NCBI GenBank assembly: GCA_041393395.1
Contig: JAWKKG010000003.1
Location: forward strand, 372,001-436,000
DNA: 64,000 nt
Source: JAGQIB01 sp041393395
Lineage (GTDB): Bacteria > ARS69
Reading direction: 5' to 3'
The position numbers and the translations under genes were made by a program. Below are positions 32,766-40,492 of the stretch, piece after piece (position 1 is the stretch's first letter; each line of letters starts with the position of its first letter). Under the pieces are notes generated by a model. The model was given only the letters and a program-made list of their open reading frames with translations, made no database searches and was not told the DNA's origin.

Positions 32766-34478
32766 ATGTCGAGAAACCGCCTCTGTCTCGCGCTCGCCCT
32801 GGCGTCGCCGCTCGCGTTCGCGGGCACGAGCGACGCCGTGATCGTGTCCGGCCACGTGCTCGACGAGCTGGGTCTGCCGATCCAGAACGTCGATCTCGAT
32901 TTCGAGGACGACGACACCGGCCTGATCATCTTCACGCCGAACGACAACACGGACGCCACCGGCTTCTACAGCGTGGACGTTCCGGTCGGACGCTACAATG
33001 TGTTCTTCAACTCGCCGGATCCGTTCTGGCTCGACCTGGACTACGGGCGCGTGGACGTCGACGGCGCGATGACGATCGACGCGGTGCTGTTCCAGGCGCA
33101 CCTGCTGATCGGTCACGTGCAGAACGAGGCCGGCGCGCCGCTCGCGACCGTCGACCTGAACTTCTTCGACAGCGTGACCGGCGATCAGTTCCTCGCGAAC
33201 GACGACAACACGGATGTCCTCGGCAACTTCGCGGTGTTCATTCCGGGCACCACGTTCGACGTCTTCTTCACGGCGCCGGCCGGTCAGCCCTACGCGGGTG
33301 GCGCGCTGTACGAGTTCGCGGCCGCCGGCACGACGAACGTCGGGACGATCGTGCTCGCGGACGGCCTCGCGGTGACCGGTTCCGCGCGCGGTCCGGGCAA
33401 CGTCGCGCTCGTCGACGTCGATCTCGACTTCGAGGACACGACGACGAACGATCTCATCTACACGCCCCGGGACAACACGGACGCGCTCGGCAACTTCAAC
33501 GTGCTGGTGCCGGAGGGCACGTACCACGTGACCGTGAAGTCGGCGGCCGGCTCGAATCTCGCGTGGAAGAGCGTGTACGACGTGCCCGTGACCGGGCCGA
33601 CGTCGATCGGAACCGTGGTGCTGTCTCCCGGGGTGACCGTGACCGGCACCGTGCGCAACGGCGCCGCCCAGCCGCTACCCGGGTGCGATCTGGATCTGTT
33701 CGACCGCGTCGTGGGGCACGACCTCCCGACCGCGAACGACAACACGGCCGCGAACGGCACCTTCTCGGTGTTCCCGGCGAACGGCGCCACGTTCGACCTG
33801 TTCGTGAAGCCGCAGCCGGGTCTGCCGCTTGCCGGAGCCGTGATCCGCGACGTGCATCCGACGGCGAATCTGAACGTCGGCGTGATCACGCTGCCGGCCG
33901 GTCATCCGATCAGCGGTGTCATCCGGGACTCGCAGGGGAATCCCGTCGCGGCCGCGGATCTGGACGCGTTCGAGCTCGGCAACGGACTCCCGTTCCCGAT
34001 GGTCGGTGACGACTCGGATGCCCTCGGCAACTACGCCGTGCGTCTCCCGGCCGGGAGCTGGACGATCGGGGTCACGCCGCCGGCGGGAAGCGGTCTGCTC
34101 CCGACGACCGTGACGATCGATCCGCTGTCCGGCCCCGTGGTGCTCGACATCACGCTGCCCGGGTCGTCGACCGGCGTTCCGGAGCAGCTCGCGGTCGTCC
34201 GGGGCCTCACCGTGGCTCCGAATCCGTTCCGGGTGGGCGGCGGCACCTCGGTGTCGTTCGACCTCGCGCGGGAGATCGGTTCCGCCCGCGTCCTCGTGAC
34301 GGACGTGCAGGGGCGTCGCGTGCAGACGATCGCGGCGGGACGTCTCGCCGCGGGTCGCCAGACGCTGACCTGGGACGGTCGCGACGCGCTCGGCCGCTCG
34401 GCCGCCGCGGGAGTCTACTTCCTTCGCCTCGACACCGGTCTCGGCACCGAGTCGAAGCGGGTCGTCCTGCTGAGGTAA
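32766..34478 (+). CDS. Secreted five-repeat carboxypeptidase-regulatory-like protein with FlgD C-terminal domain
   Basis: 570 aa. Signal peptide (about 1-24), then five repeats of about 85 residues, each an Ig-like strand set beginning V/I-x-G and carrying a V-D-L-D-F strand and a loop close to NDNTDATGFYSV (copies read DDNTDVLGNFAV, RDNTDALGNFNV, NDNTAANGTFSV, DDSDALGNYAV). The acidic loops look able to bind calcium. The last 85 residues are a FlgD-like domain (APNPFRVGG, TWDGRDALG, AAGVYFLRL). It is probably exported and held at the surface. No enzyme motif is present. Ten bp separate it from the barrel gene. Confidence 0.75.
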   Translation: MSRNRLCLALALASPLAFAGTSDAVIVSGHVLDELGLPIQNVDLDFEDDDTGLIIFTPNDNTDATGFYSVDVPVGRYNVFFNSPDPFWLDLDYGRVDVDGAMTIDAVLFQAHLLIGHVQNEAGAPLATVDLNFFDSVTGDQFLANDDNTDVLGNFAVFIPGTTFDVFFTAPAGQPYAGGALYEFAAAGTTNVGTIVLADGLAVTGSARGPGNVALVDVDLDFEDTTTNDLIYTPRDNTDALGNFNVLVPEGTYHVTVKSAAGSNLAWKSVYDVPVTGPTSIGTVVLSPGVTVTGTVRNGAAQPLPGCDLDLFDRVVGHDLPTANDNTAANGTFSVFPANGATFDLFVKPQPGLPLAGAVIRDVHPTANLNVGVITLPAGHPISGVIRDSQGNPVAAADLDAFELGNGLPFPMVGDDSDALGNYAVRLPAGSWTIGVTPPAGSGLLPTTVTIDPLSGPVVLDITLPGSSTGVPEQLAVVRGLTVAPNPFRVGGGTSVSFDLAREIGSARVLVTDVQGRRVQTIAAGRLAAGRQTLTWDGRDALGRSAAAGVYFLRLDTGLGTESKRVVLLR

Positions 34479-34483
34479 TGATC

Positions 34484-36223
34484 ATGCGCGGACACGTCAT
34501 CTCTCGAGAGCTCGGACTCGCCCTGGTTCTGGCGGCACTCGCCGTTCCGTCGCTCGCGCCGGCGCAGGTCACGTTCGAAGGCCGGATCACCGACCCGAAC
34601 GGCACGCCCATCGCGGACGCGGATCTCGACTTCTTCGAGACCCAGACGGGGCAGAAGGTCGATCCCTCGGCGCCGGGCTTCGAGACGCAGTCGGACAAGA
34701 CCGACGCGTTCGGGTTCTTCTCGATGGTGATCGTGCCCGACATCTACGACGTCCGCTTCGAGCCGCCGCTCGCACGGGATGAGCTCGCGCCGATCTTCGT
34801 GCGCGAGCTCGTCCTCGGCGCGGACCTGGAGCGCGACGTGACGCTTCCCGTCGGCAGTCGCCTGACGGGAAGGGTGCTGAACTTCGACGGTCAGCCGCTC
34901 GGGCTCGTGGACCTGGATCTGCGCGACCCGAACACGGGCGAGCGCATCGCGACCGCCCGGGATGACACCGACGCGAACGGCGTGTACGGCATCAGCGCTT
35001 TGCCCGGCGTGTGGGACGTGGTGTTCAGTCCGCCGGACGGGGCGAGCGCCGCTCCTCTCGTCGTCGACTCGATCGATCTCACGGGGCCGGCCGTCCTCGA
35101 TGTCACGCTCCCGCGCGGGCGGCTCGTGACCGGTCGCGTGATTCGCGCGAGCGACTCGCTGCCGGTGCGGTACACGGATATCGACTTCGAGGAGCCGGGC
35201 ACGAACCGCCGGCTGCCGGCGAACGGGGACCAGGCCGGGCTCGACGGCCGCTTCACGGCCACGGTGCGCGAGGGCATGACCCACATCTTCGTGATCCCGG
35301 CGACCGGCTTCCCGCTTGCGCCCACCGCGTTCTGGGACGTGGACGTGACGGGAGACGTCGACCTCGGCGACATCGTGCTGCAGGACGGATTCATCGTTTC
35401 CGGAACCGTGCGAGATCCCGGCGGCGCGCCCGTGGCGGATGCCGACCTCGACGCGTTCCTGCCCGGCGAGTGCCGCCGCTTCCCGCTGGCGGATGGGGTG
35501 GCGGACGCGAACGGCCAGTTCTCGTTCCGGGTGGAGCCCGGGACCTGGGACTTCGTCGCGAATCCGCCGCCCGGCGTGACGCTTCCGACCACGCGCTTCG
35601 GCTCCGTGGACGTGTCGGGCGACCTGGCGCGCGACTTCCAGCTCCAGACCGATCCGGCTCCGTTCGAGGTTTCGTCCGTGGTCGAGGACCCGGATGGGCT
35701 GCCGGTCGCGGGCGCGATCGTGCGCGGTGTCCCGGCCTCCGGTGCGGCGAGCTGGGAGGTCACCACGGACGCGGCCGGCGAGTTCACTGCTCTCGCTCCG
35801 CCGGGGCGGCATCGTCTCGAGATCACGCCGCCGAGCGGATCCGGTCTCGGAGTGCGGATCCTGGAAGGCGTCGATCTGCCCTGCGCGCTCGGGCCCGCGC
35901 TCGCGTTGCTTCCGTTCGTGGACCCGAATCCGCCCGCCGCGCCGGCGCCGCTTCGCGCCGCGCCGAATCCGTGGCGCGAGACGACGACGCTTCAGCTCGA
36001 CGTCCCCGCGGCCGTCGCGAGCGCGCGTGTCACCGTCTACGACGTCTCCGGCCGTCGCGTGCGGGAGGTCTATCGCGGCGCGCTCGAGGCCGGCGAGGGT
36101 CGAGAGATTCTCTGGGACGGCCGCGACGACGCGGGCCGCCCGACCGCCACCGGCGTCTACTTCGTCCGCGCCGAGCTCGGCCGCACGACGACGACCGCCA
36201 AGACCGTTCGTTTGAGACCATGA
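34484..36223 (+). CDS. Secreted five-repeat protein, paralogue, with FlgD C-terminal domain
   Basis: 579 aa. The ATG at 34484 has GAGG 8 nt before it; an ATG at 34478 is too close to the ribosome site. Signal peptide (SLAPA/Q), then five 85-residue units as in the upstream gene: F-E-G-R-I, L-T-G-R-V, V-T-G-R-V, V-S-G-T-V and V-S-S-V-V starts with D-L-D-F-like strands and DDTDANGVYG-like loops. Repeat 5 has lost most acidic residues. The end is a FlgD-like domain (AAPNPWRETT, LWDGRDDAGR, TGVYFVRAE). It is a tandem duplicate that has diverged considerably. Its stop codon lies in the first unit of the 28-bp repeat array. Confidence 0.75.
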   Translation: MRGHVISRELGLALVLAALAVPSLAPAQVTFEGRITDPNGTPIADADLDFFETQTGQKVDPSAPGFETQSDKTDAFGFFSMVIVPDIYDVRFEPPLARDELAPIFVRELVLGADLERDVTLPVGSRLTGRVLNFDGQPLGLVDLDLRDPNTGERIATARDDTDANGVYGISALPGVWDVVFSPPDGASAAPLVVDSIDLTGPAVLDVTLPRGRLVTGRVIRASDSLPVRYTDIDFEEPGTNRRLPANGDQAGLDGRFTATVREGMTHIFVIPATGFPLAPTAFWDVDVTGDVDLGDIVLQDGFIVSGTVRDPGGAPVADADLDAFLPGECRRFPLADGVADANGQFSFRVEPGTWDFVANPPPGVTLPTTRFGSVDVSGDLARDFQLQTDPAPFEVSSVVEDPDGLPVAGAIVRGVPASGAASWEVTTDAAGEFTALAPPGRHRLEITPPSGSGLGVRILEGVDLPCALGPALALLPFVDPNPPAAPAPLRAAPNPWRETTTLQLDVPAAVASARVTVYDVSGRRVREVYRGALEAGEGREILWDGRDDAGRPTATGVYFVRAELGRTTTTAKTVRLRP

Positions 36224-36360
36224 CCGTCGAGGTCGCTCGCCGGCGACCATGACCGCCGGGTCGCTCGCCGGCGACCATGACCGACAAGGTCGCTCGCTGC
36301 GACCATGACCGCCGGGTCGCTCGCCGGCGACCCCTGACCGACAAGGTCGCACGCTGCGAC
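36216..36360 (+). repeat. Array of five 28-29 bp direct repeats
   Basis: Units start at 36216, 36245, 36273, 36301 and 36329. Units 2 and 4 are identical; 3 and 5 are nearly so, so there is also a 56-57 bp period. Each unit begins GACC(ATG)ACCG and contains GGTCGC-TCGCCG-GCGACC, or a variant, able to form a 6-bp hairpin. It fills the gap between the second repeat protein and the sulfatase-fold gene, reaching the latter's ribosome site. Confidence 0.85.
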
Positions 36361-36377
36361 CGGAGGAGAAGTCCGGA

Positions 36378-37760
36378 ATGAGTGCCCGTCTCCCGAACCT
36401 CGTCGTCCTGTGCATCGACTCGCTGCGGGCTGATTGCTTCGACGAGAACCCGTTCTGGCAGGAAGTCGGCGGACGACCGCAAACCCCGGGTTTCGACGCG
36501 CTCGCCCGGGAGTCGATCCGTTTCCGTCGGGCGTACTCGACGTCGTCGTGGACGAAGCCTTCGGTGCCGTCGATGCTCACGTCGCGCTTTCCGGCCGAGC
36601 ATGGGGTCTACGAAGTCTCCAAGGAGACGTCCTGGACCGCGGCGCTCGCCGCGAGCCTTCCGGACGAGATCCCCACCGTGGCGGAGACGCTCCGTGCCGC
36701 CGGCTACCGCACCCTGGCGCTCGCTCACAACGCGCAGCTCGATGCCTCGCTCGGATTCGCGCGCGGCTTCGACGTGTTCGTCTCCGATGCGGGCAGCGGT
36801 GAGCAGATCCTGGATCGTCTCTCCAGTCTCGATCCCTGGTCCGGCGGCGACGGACGACCGTGCTTCGCCTACCTGCACCTCATCGAGCCGCACTGGCCGT
36901 ACTCGCGCGACATCGCGCGACGCGCGAAGGACCACGCCGCCGGCCGGTTCTCTTTCCCCACGTACCGCGCTTCCCAGTGGAAGGCGCTGAAGCACGACCT
37001 CAAGCACGGTCGCGTGGACCTCACCGAGGACGAGACGCGCTTCCTCCGCGCGACGTACCGCGCCGCCGTGGAGGAATCCGATCGGGCCGTGCAGCGTCTG
37101 GTGAGCGAGCTCTCCGCGAACGGCGTGCTCGAGGACACGCTGCTCGTCGTCACCGCCGACCACGGCGAGGAGCTGCTCGACCATGGGCTCGTGGGTCACG
37201 GCCAATCCCTCTACGACGAGCTCCTCCGCGTCCCGCTGCTCGTGCGTCCCGGCGCGAACGTCATCAATGCGCGCCCGGCGCCGGCCGTCACGGACGAGCT
37301 CGCGTCCCACGTCGACCTCACCCCGACCCTCCTCGCCGCCGCCTCCCTCGCCCCCGGCGCCGCCCGCGGCCGCGACCTCCTCACCGCCCCGGCGCCGGAC
37401 CGCGTCTTCGCCGAGGTGAAGCACAAGCGCCGCTATCTGCAATGCGTGGTGCACGGCGACCACAAGCTGATCCGCGAGACCAAGTTCGAGCGCGCCCCCG
37501 ATCACGCGAACGGCCAGGGCGACTACAACAACCTCCAGGACCTGTTCGCGTCGCGCCCGCACCGCACGAAGACGCGCCTGTTCGACCTCGCCCACGACCC
37601 GGGAGAGACGCGGGATCTCTCGCACCGCGAGAAGGATCGGGCGGATGCGCTGGGTGGGATGCTGGATGCCTGGTGGCAGGGGCTGGAGCGCAGGGGGAGC
37701 GATACGCGCGCGCTCGAGGAAGACATGATCCGCCGCCTGGAATCTCTCGGCTACCTGTAG
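36378..37760 (+). CDS. Sulfatase-fold hydrolase/transferase with Thr nucleophile
   Basis: 460 aa, no signal peptide or membrane helix seen. The alkaline phosphatase/sulfatase fold is clear: LVVLCIDSLRADC (metal Asp), RAYSTSSWTKPSVPSMLTSRFP, VVTADHGEEL and GHGQSLYDELLRVPLLV. Aligned with the sulfatase motif C/S-x-P-S-R, the nucleophile position is Thr59 and the essential Arg is Val63. A formylglycine-dependent sulfatase is therefore unlikely. Threonine nucleophiles occur in phosphoglycerol and phosphoethanolamine transferases, so a phosphate ester function is more probable. It ends RRLESLGYL. The IS begins 2 bp after its stop. Confidence 0.8.
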   Translation: MSARLPNLVVLCIDSLRADCFDENPFWQEVGGRPQTPGFDALARESIRFRRAYSTSSWTKPSVPSMLTSRFPAEHGVYEVSKETSWTAALAASLPDEIPTVAETLRAAGYRTLALAHNAQLDASLGFARGFDVFVSDAGSGEQILDRLSSLDPWSGGDGRPCFAYLHLIEPHWPYSRDIARRAKDHAAGRFSFPTYRASQWKALKHDLKHGRVDLTEDETRFLRATYRAAVEESDRAVQRLVSELSANGVLEDTLLVVTADHGEELLDHGLVGHGQSLYDELLRVPLLVRPGANVINARPAPAVTDELASHVDLTPTLLAAASLAPGAARGRDLLTAPAPDRVFAEVKHKRRYLQCVVHGDHKLIRETKFERAPDHANGQGDYNNLQDLFASRPHRTKTRLFDLAHDPGETRDLSHREKDRADALGGMLDAWWQGLERRGSDTRALEEDMIRRLESLGYL

Positions 37761-37761
37761 G

Positions 37762-37784
37762 TTGTGGTTCGAAGAGTGTGTCTG
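37762..37784 (+). repeat. Left terminal inverted repeat of the IS
   Basis: Begins TTGTGGTTCGAAGAGTGTGT and pairs with 39024-39046; mismatches at positions 11 and 13. Confidence 0.85.
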
Positions 37785-37810
37785 GCCCGGATCTTTCATC
37801 GCTCCGGGTC

Positions 37811-38908
37811 ATGAGCTCTGCCGATACCGAGTTTCGTCCGCCGTTCTGCCCGTCCGCGATGTGTCCAAATCATTGGAGCACATCGGGTTGGCGCTACAAG
37901 AAGATTGGTTTCACGAACCCAGACAGGCGCGGCGCGAGGCACCAAAGGTATCGCTGCCAAGTGTGTGGTCGCGCCTTCTGTTTCCGGACGTTCCGCCCAG
38001 ACTATTGGATGAAGCGCCCCGAGCTGCTCATCCCTGTCTTCTCGCGGCTCGTCGCGTGCTCCGGCTATCGACAGATCGCGCGTGAGCTCGGGGTGTCCCA
38101 CACTACGGTCATGAGAATCGCCGAACGCCTCGGTCGCCATTGCCTGCTCTATCACTGGCATCACGTGCACGGTGTCCGCCTCTCGGAGACTGTCGTGATC
38201 GACGGCTTCGAGAGCTTCGCTCACTCTCAGTTCTATCCGTGCCACCTCAATCTCGCCGTGGGAGCCCAGAGCCACTTCACGTATGCGTTCACGGAAGCCG
38301 AACTCCGTCGCAAGGGTCGCATGACGGATTGGCAGAAGCAGCGTCGACGGGAGCTGGAATGCGAGCATGGTCGCCCCGATCCTCGGGCGATCGAGAAGAG
38401 CGTCGCGGAACTCATCCGGATGATCCCGGAATCGACACGAGGAATCCTGGCTCTGCACTCCGACGAGCACCCCGCGTACCCGAGGGCGATCAAGAGGTCG
38501 GGGGTAACAGTCGAGCACGCCGTGACGCCGTCCGTGGAGGCGCGCGTGCCGGCGAATCCGCTGTTTCCGGTCAACCTGGCAGACTTGCTCCTGCGGCACT
38601 CGAACGCGAATCACAAGCGGGAGACGATCGCGTTCTCGAAGACCCTTCAGAGTTCCGTGGAACGACTTGCGGTTTTCGCGGTCTGGCGAAACTGGGCCAA
38701 GTCCTTCTCCGAGAAGGCCCAGGATGCGACACCCGCGATGCGGGCCGGGCTGGCGCGAGCGAAACGAACGGTGGCGGAGATTCTGAGCGAGCGCCTCTTT
38801 GTGTCGAAGATCGCGCTGCCCGCGCGGTGGGATGGATACTACCGTCGCCGGGTGATCACGCTCGCGCGTGGTCGTTCTCGACCTCATCGACTTCGATACG
38901 CCGACTGA
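37811..38908 (+). CDS. DDE transposase with zinc-ribbon and helix-turn-helix
   Basis: 365 aa. An N-terminal zinc ribbon (C13, C18 and C49-x2-C52-x4-C57, with YRCQVCGRAF) resembles InsA-like and IS1595-like transposases. A helix-turn-helix follows (GYRQIARELGVSHTTVMRIA, 85-104). The DDE triad is probably D131 (VVIDGFE), D218 (ALHSDEHPAYPRA) and E271 (HKRETIAFSK). The frame is unbroken, so it may still be active. The ATG at 37811 is the first in frame after the left inverted repeat. Confidence 0.85.
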   Translation: MSSADTEFRPPFCPSAMCPNHWSTSGWRYKKIGFTNPDRRGARHQRYRCQVCGRAFCFRTFRPDYWMKRPELLIPVFSRLVACSGYRQIARELGVSHTTVMRIAERLGRHCLLYHWHHVHGVRLSETVVIDGFESFAHSQFYPCHLNLAVGAQSHFTYAFTEAELRRKGRMTDWQKQRRRELECEHGRPDPRAIEKSVAELIRMIPESTRGILALHSDEHPAYPRAIKRSGVTVEHAVTPSVEARVPANPLFPVNLADLLLRHSNANHKRETIAFSKTLQSSVERLAVFAVWRNWAKSFSEKAQDATPAMRAGLARAKRTVAEILSERLFVSKIALPARWDGYYRRRVITLARGRSRPHRLRYAD

Positions 38909-39023
38909 TCGAAACGTCCGACCGCGGCTGACGGGCTTCGGTAGCCGAGCTCGACCTTTGGAAGCCCTCAAGCCACCATCGACATCTGGACCTCCTTGCG
39001 TCGCCTCGGGATCGCGCCTGCAG

Positions 39024-39046
39024 CAGACACACTTTGCGAACCACAA
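39024..39046 (-). repeat. Right terminal inverted repeat of the IS
   Basis: Inverted copy of 37762-37784 (21 of 23 match). It ends directly at the stop codon of the subtilase gene (39047-39049). Confidence 0.85.
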
Positions 39047-40402
39047 TCAACGGGCCCCGACGAGGGCGAGGCAGTCGAGGAGGCCGCCCATGCTGTTGAC
39101 CCAGGGCGTCCCTGCAACATCGAGCGGCCCCCTCGTGTCCTGGATCGCGTCCGCCACGTCGTCCGGCGTCGCGGCGGGGTCGATCTGCAGGCGGAGCGCC
39201 GCGGCGCCGGACACGAGCGGGGCGGACATGGAGGTCCCGCTCCAGATCGCGTAGCCGTGGTCGAGGCCGGTCGACAGGATCGCCACACCCGGGGCGGAGA
39301 TGTGGACGTGTTCGCCCCAGTTGGAGAACTCGGCGCGTGCGTCCTTCTCGTCGATCGCGGCGACGGAGATGACGCGGCTCATGCGGGCCGGGAAGTGGCG
39401 CTCGTCGTAGCGGCCGCGGTTGCCGGCGGCGTTGACGACGACGACGTCGAGGTCGTCGACGTCCTGGATCGCGCGCTTGATCACGTCGGCGTCGGCGTAC
39501 ATGCCGAGGCTCAGGTTGATGATGTCGGCGCCGTTGGCCGCCGCCCAGCGGATCCCGCGCGCGACGTTGAAGGACGTGCCCTGGCCCTCGCTGTCGAGGA
39601 CGCGGACGGCCATGATCGTCACGTCCGGGGCGACGGCGAGGATGAGACCGGCGACGTGGGTGCCGTGTCCCGCGGCCTGATCGGGGACGCCGTTGCCGTC
39701 GACGTCGATGCCGGGACGCTCTTCCGACGGGTCCGGATCGTCATCCACGAAGTCGTATCCGACGGGCGAGATGCTCGCCGCGAGGTCCGGGTGGGTCGCG
39801 TCGATGCCGGTGTCGATGACGGCGACGACGACTCCGGATCCGGTCGCGTACGCGTGAGCGGCCGGAATGCCGACCTGGTCGAGCGGGTCCTGGGCGACGA
39901 CGTCTCCGTAGACGTGATCCCCTTCGTAGATCGGCAGCGTGCCCTGCTGCGACTCGGGGGCCTCGGTGACGAAATTCGGCTCGACGTGTTCACAGGACCC
40001 GGACTCGTCCATCTCCGAGATGGGATTCCACGGATCGTCGTCGGATCCCGCCAGCGCGAGACGGGCGAAGCCGTCCGGGAGCTGCTCCACGGTCGTCGTG
40101 CCGAACGTCTGGTTGAAGAGCGCGAGGCTCTCGCCGGCGTTCAGCTTGACCACGACCTCGCCCGGGCGATACGGCACGCGGGGGATGGGACGAATTCCCG
40201 CGCCGCCACCCAGGTGATACTCCGGGATCCGGCTGGGATCGACGGGTTCGCCCGCCTCGCCCGAGGGACTGCCGAGGACCGGGGAGACGAGCCCGACGCC
40301 GGCCGGATCGGCCGGACCGACGAGATCGTTCCCTCGATTCAGGCAGCCCGTCGTGGCCACGAGGGCCGCAAAAAGTACCCAGAACGCGATGCCGCGCTTC
40401 AT
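39047..40402 (-). CDS. Subtilisin-like (S8) serine protease, lipoprotein
   Basis: 451 aa. Signal peptide with lipobox Cys20 (VATTGC). Residues about 75-150 look like an inhibitor-type propeptide (YRPGEVVVKLNAG to ARLAL). The peptidase has the full triad: Asp197 (VVAVIDTGIDATHPDL), His246 (AAGHGTHVAGL) and Ser391 (SGTSMSAPLVSG), with the oxyanion Asn328 (VNAAGN). It would work at the outer face of a membrane. The IS touches its stop codon; the C terminus is complete by family standards. The gene lies 90 bp after the CHAT gene in the same direction and has its own sigma-type promoter (site B). Confidence 0.92.
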   Translation of the reverse strand: MKRGIAFWVLFAALVATTGCLNRGNDLVGPADPAGVGLVSPVLGSPSGEAGEPVDPSRIPEYHLGGGAGIRPIPRVPYRPGEVVVKLNAGESLALFNQTFGTTTVEQLPDGFARLALAGSDDDPWNPISEMDESGSCEHVEPNFVTEAPESQQGTLPIYEGDHVYGDVVAQDPLDQVGIPAAHAYATGSGVVVAVIDTGIDATHPDLAASISPVGYDFVDDDPDPSEERPGIDVDGNGVPDQAAGHGTHVAGLILAVAPDVTIMAVRVLDSEGQGTSFNVARGIRWAAANGADIINLSLGMYADADVIKRAIQDVDDLDVVVVNAAGNRGRYDERHFPARMSRVISVAAIDEKDARAEFSNWGEHVHISAPGVAILSTGLDHGYAIWSGTSMSAPLVSGAAALRLQIDPAATPDDVADAIQDTRGPLDVAGTPWVNSMGGLLDCLALVGAR

Positions 40403-40425
40403 GCTTGCCTCCTGCCGGATCGGAG

Positions 40426-40437
40426 TGTGGGCCCACA
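40426..40437. promoter_or_regulatory. Perfect 12-bp palindrome overlapping the site B -10
   Basis: TGTGGGCCCACA, a perfect palindrome that covers the start of the transcribed region and the last bases of GTCTGT. It could be a repressor operator. Confidence 0.35.
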
Positions 40438-40463
40438 GACGGGGCCGCCCCGCTCTGGATACG
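40435..40463 (-). promoter_or_regulatory. Putative alternative-sigma promoter, site B (subtilase)
   Basis: On the minus strand CGTATCCAG, 17 nt from CGTATC to GTCTGT, 32 nt before the subtilase ATG. The three bases after CGTATC differ from TGG in the other sites. Confidence 0.6.
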
Positions 40464-40492
40464 TCGCGAAATCGGACCGTGCCCCCTCGATT

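Larger units (their letters stand above)
37762..39046 (+). mobile_element. Complete insertion sequence with 23-bp terminal inverted repeats
   Basis: 1285 bp. The left end (37762-37784) and the right end (39024-39046) are inverted copies with two mismatches out of 23; both begin TTGTGGTTCG. It holds one intact DDE transposase gene. The flanks (CCTGTAGG and TCAACGGG) show no target duplication. It occupies the whole gap between two convergent genes. The lower use of G/C at third positions against its neighbours suggests acquisition. Zinc-ribbon plus DDE suggests the IS1/IS1595-like range, but I cannot name the family. Confidence 0.85.

Noticed and set aside
29990..32959. Long open frames on the opposite strand of genes (also at 10 kb, 20 kb, 40 kb and 55 kb)
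   Set aside because: They are shadows of real genes produced by the high G+C content: Arg/Ala/Gly/Pro-rich, no domains, no ribosome sites, and the opposite strand has clear motifs.
36216..36360. CRISPR array
   Set aside because: The 28-29 bp units are contiguous with no unique spacers and no cas genes are present.
36378..37760. Formylglycine-dependent sulfatase
   Set aside because: Cys/Ser and Arg of the modification motif are replaced by Thr and Val.
37754..39054. Target site duplication around the IS
   Set aside because: The 8 bp on each side (CCTGTAGG and TCAACGGG) and shorter flanks do not match.
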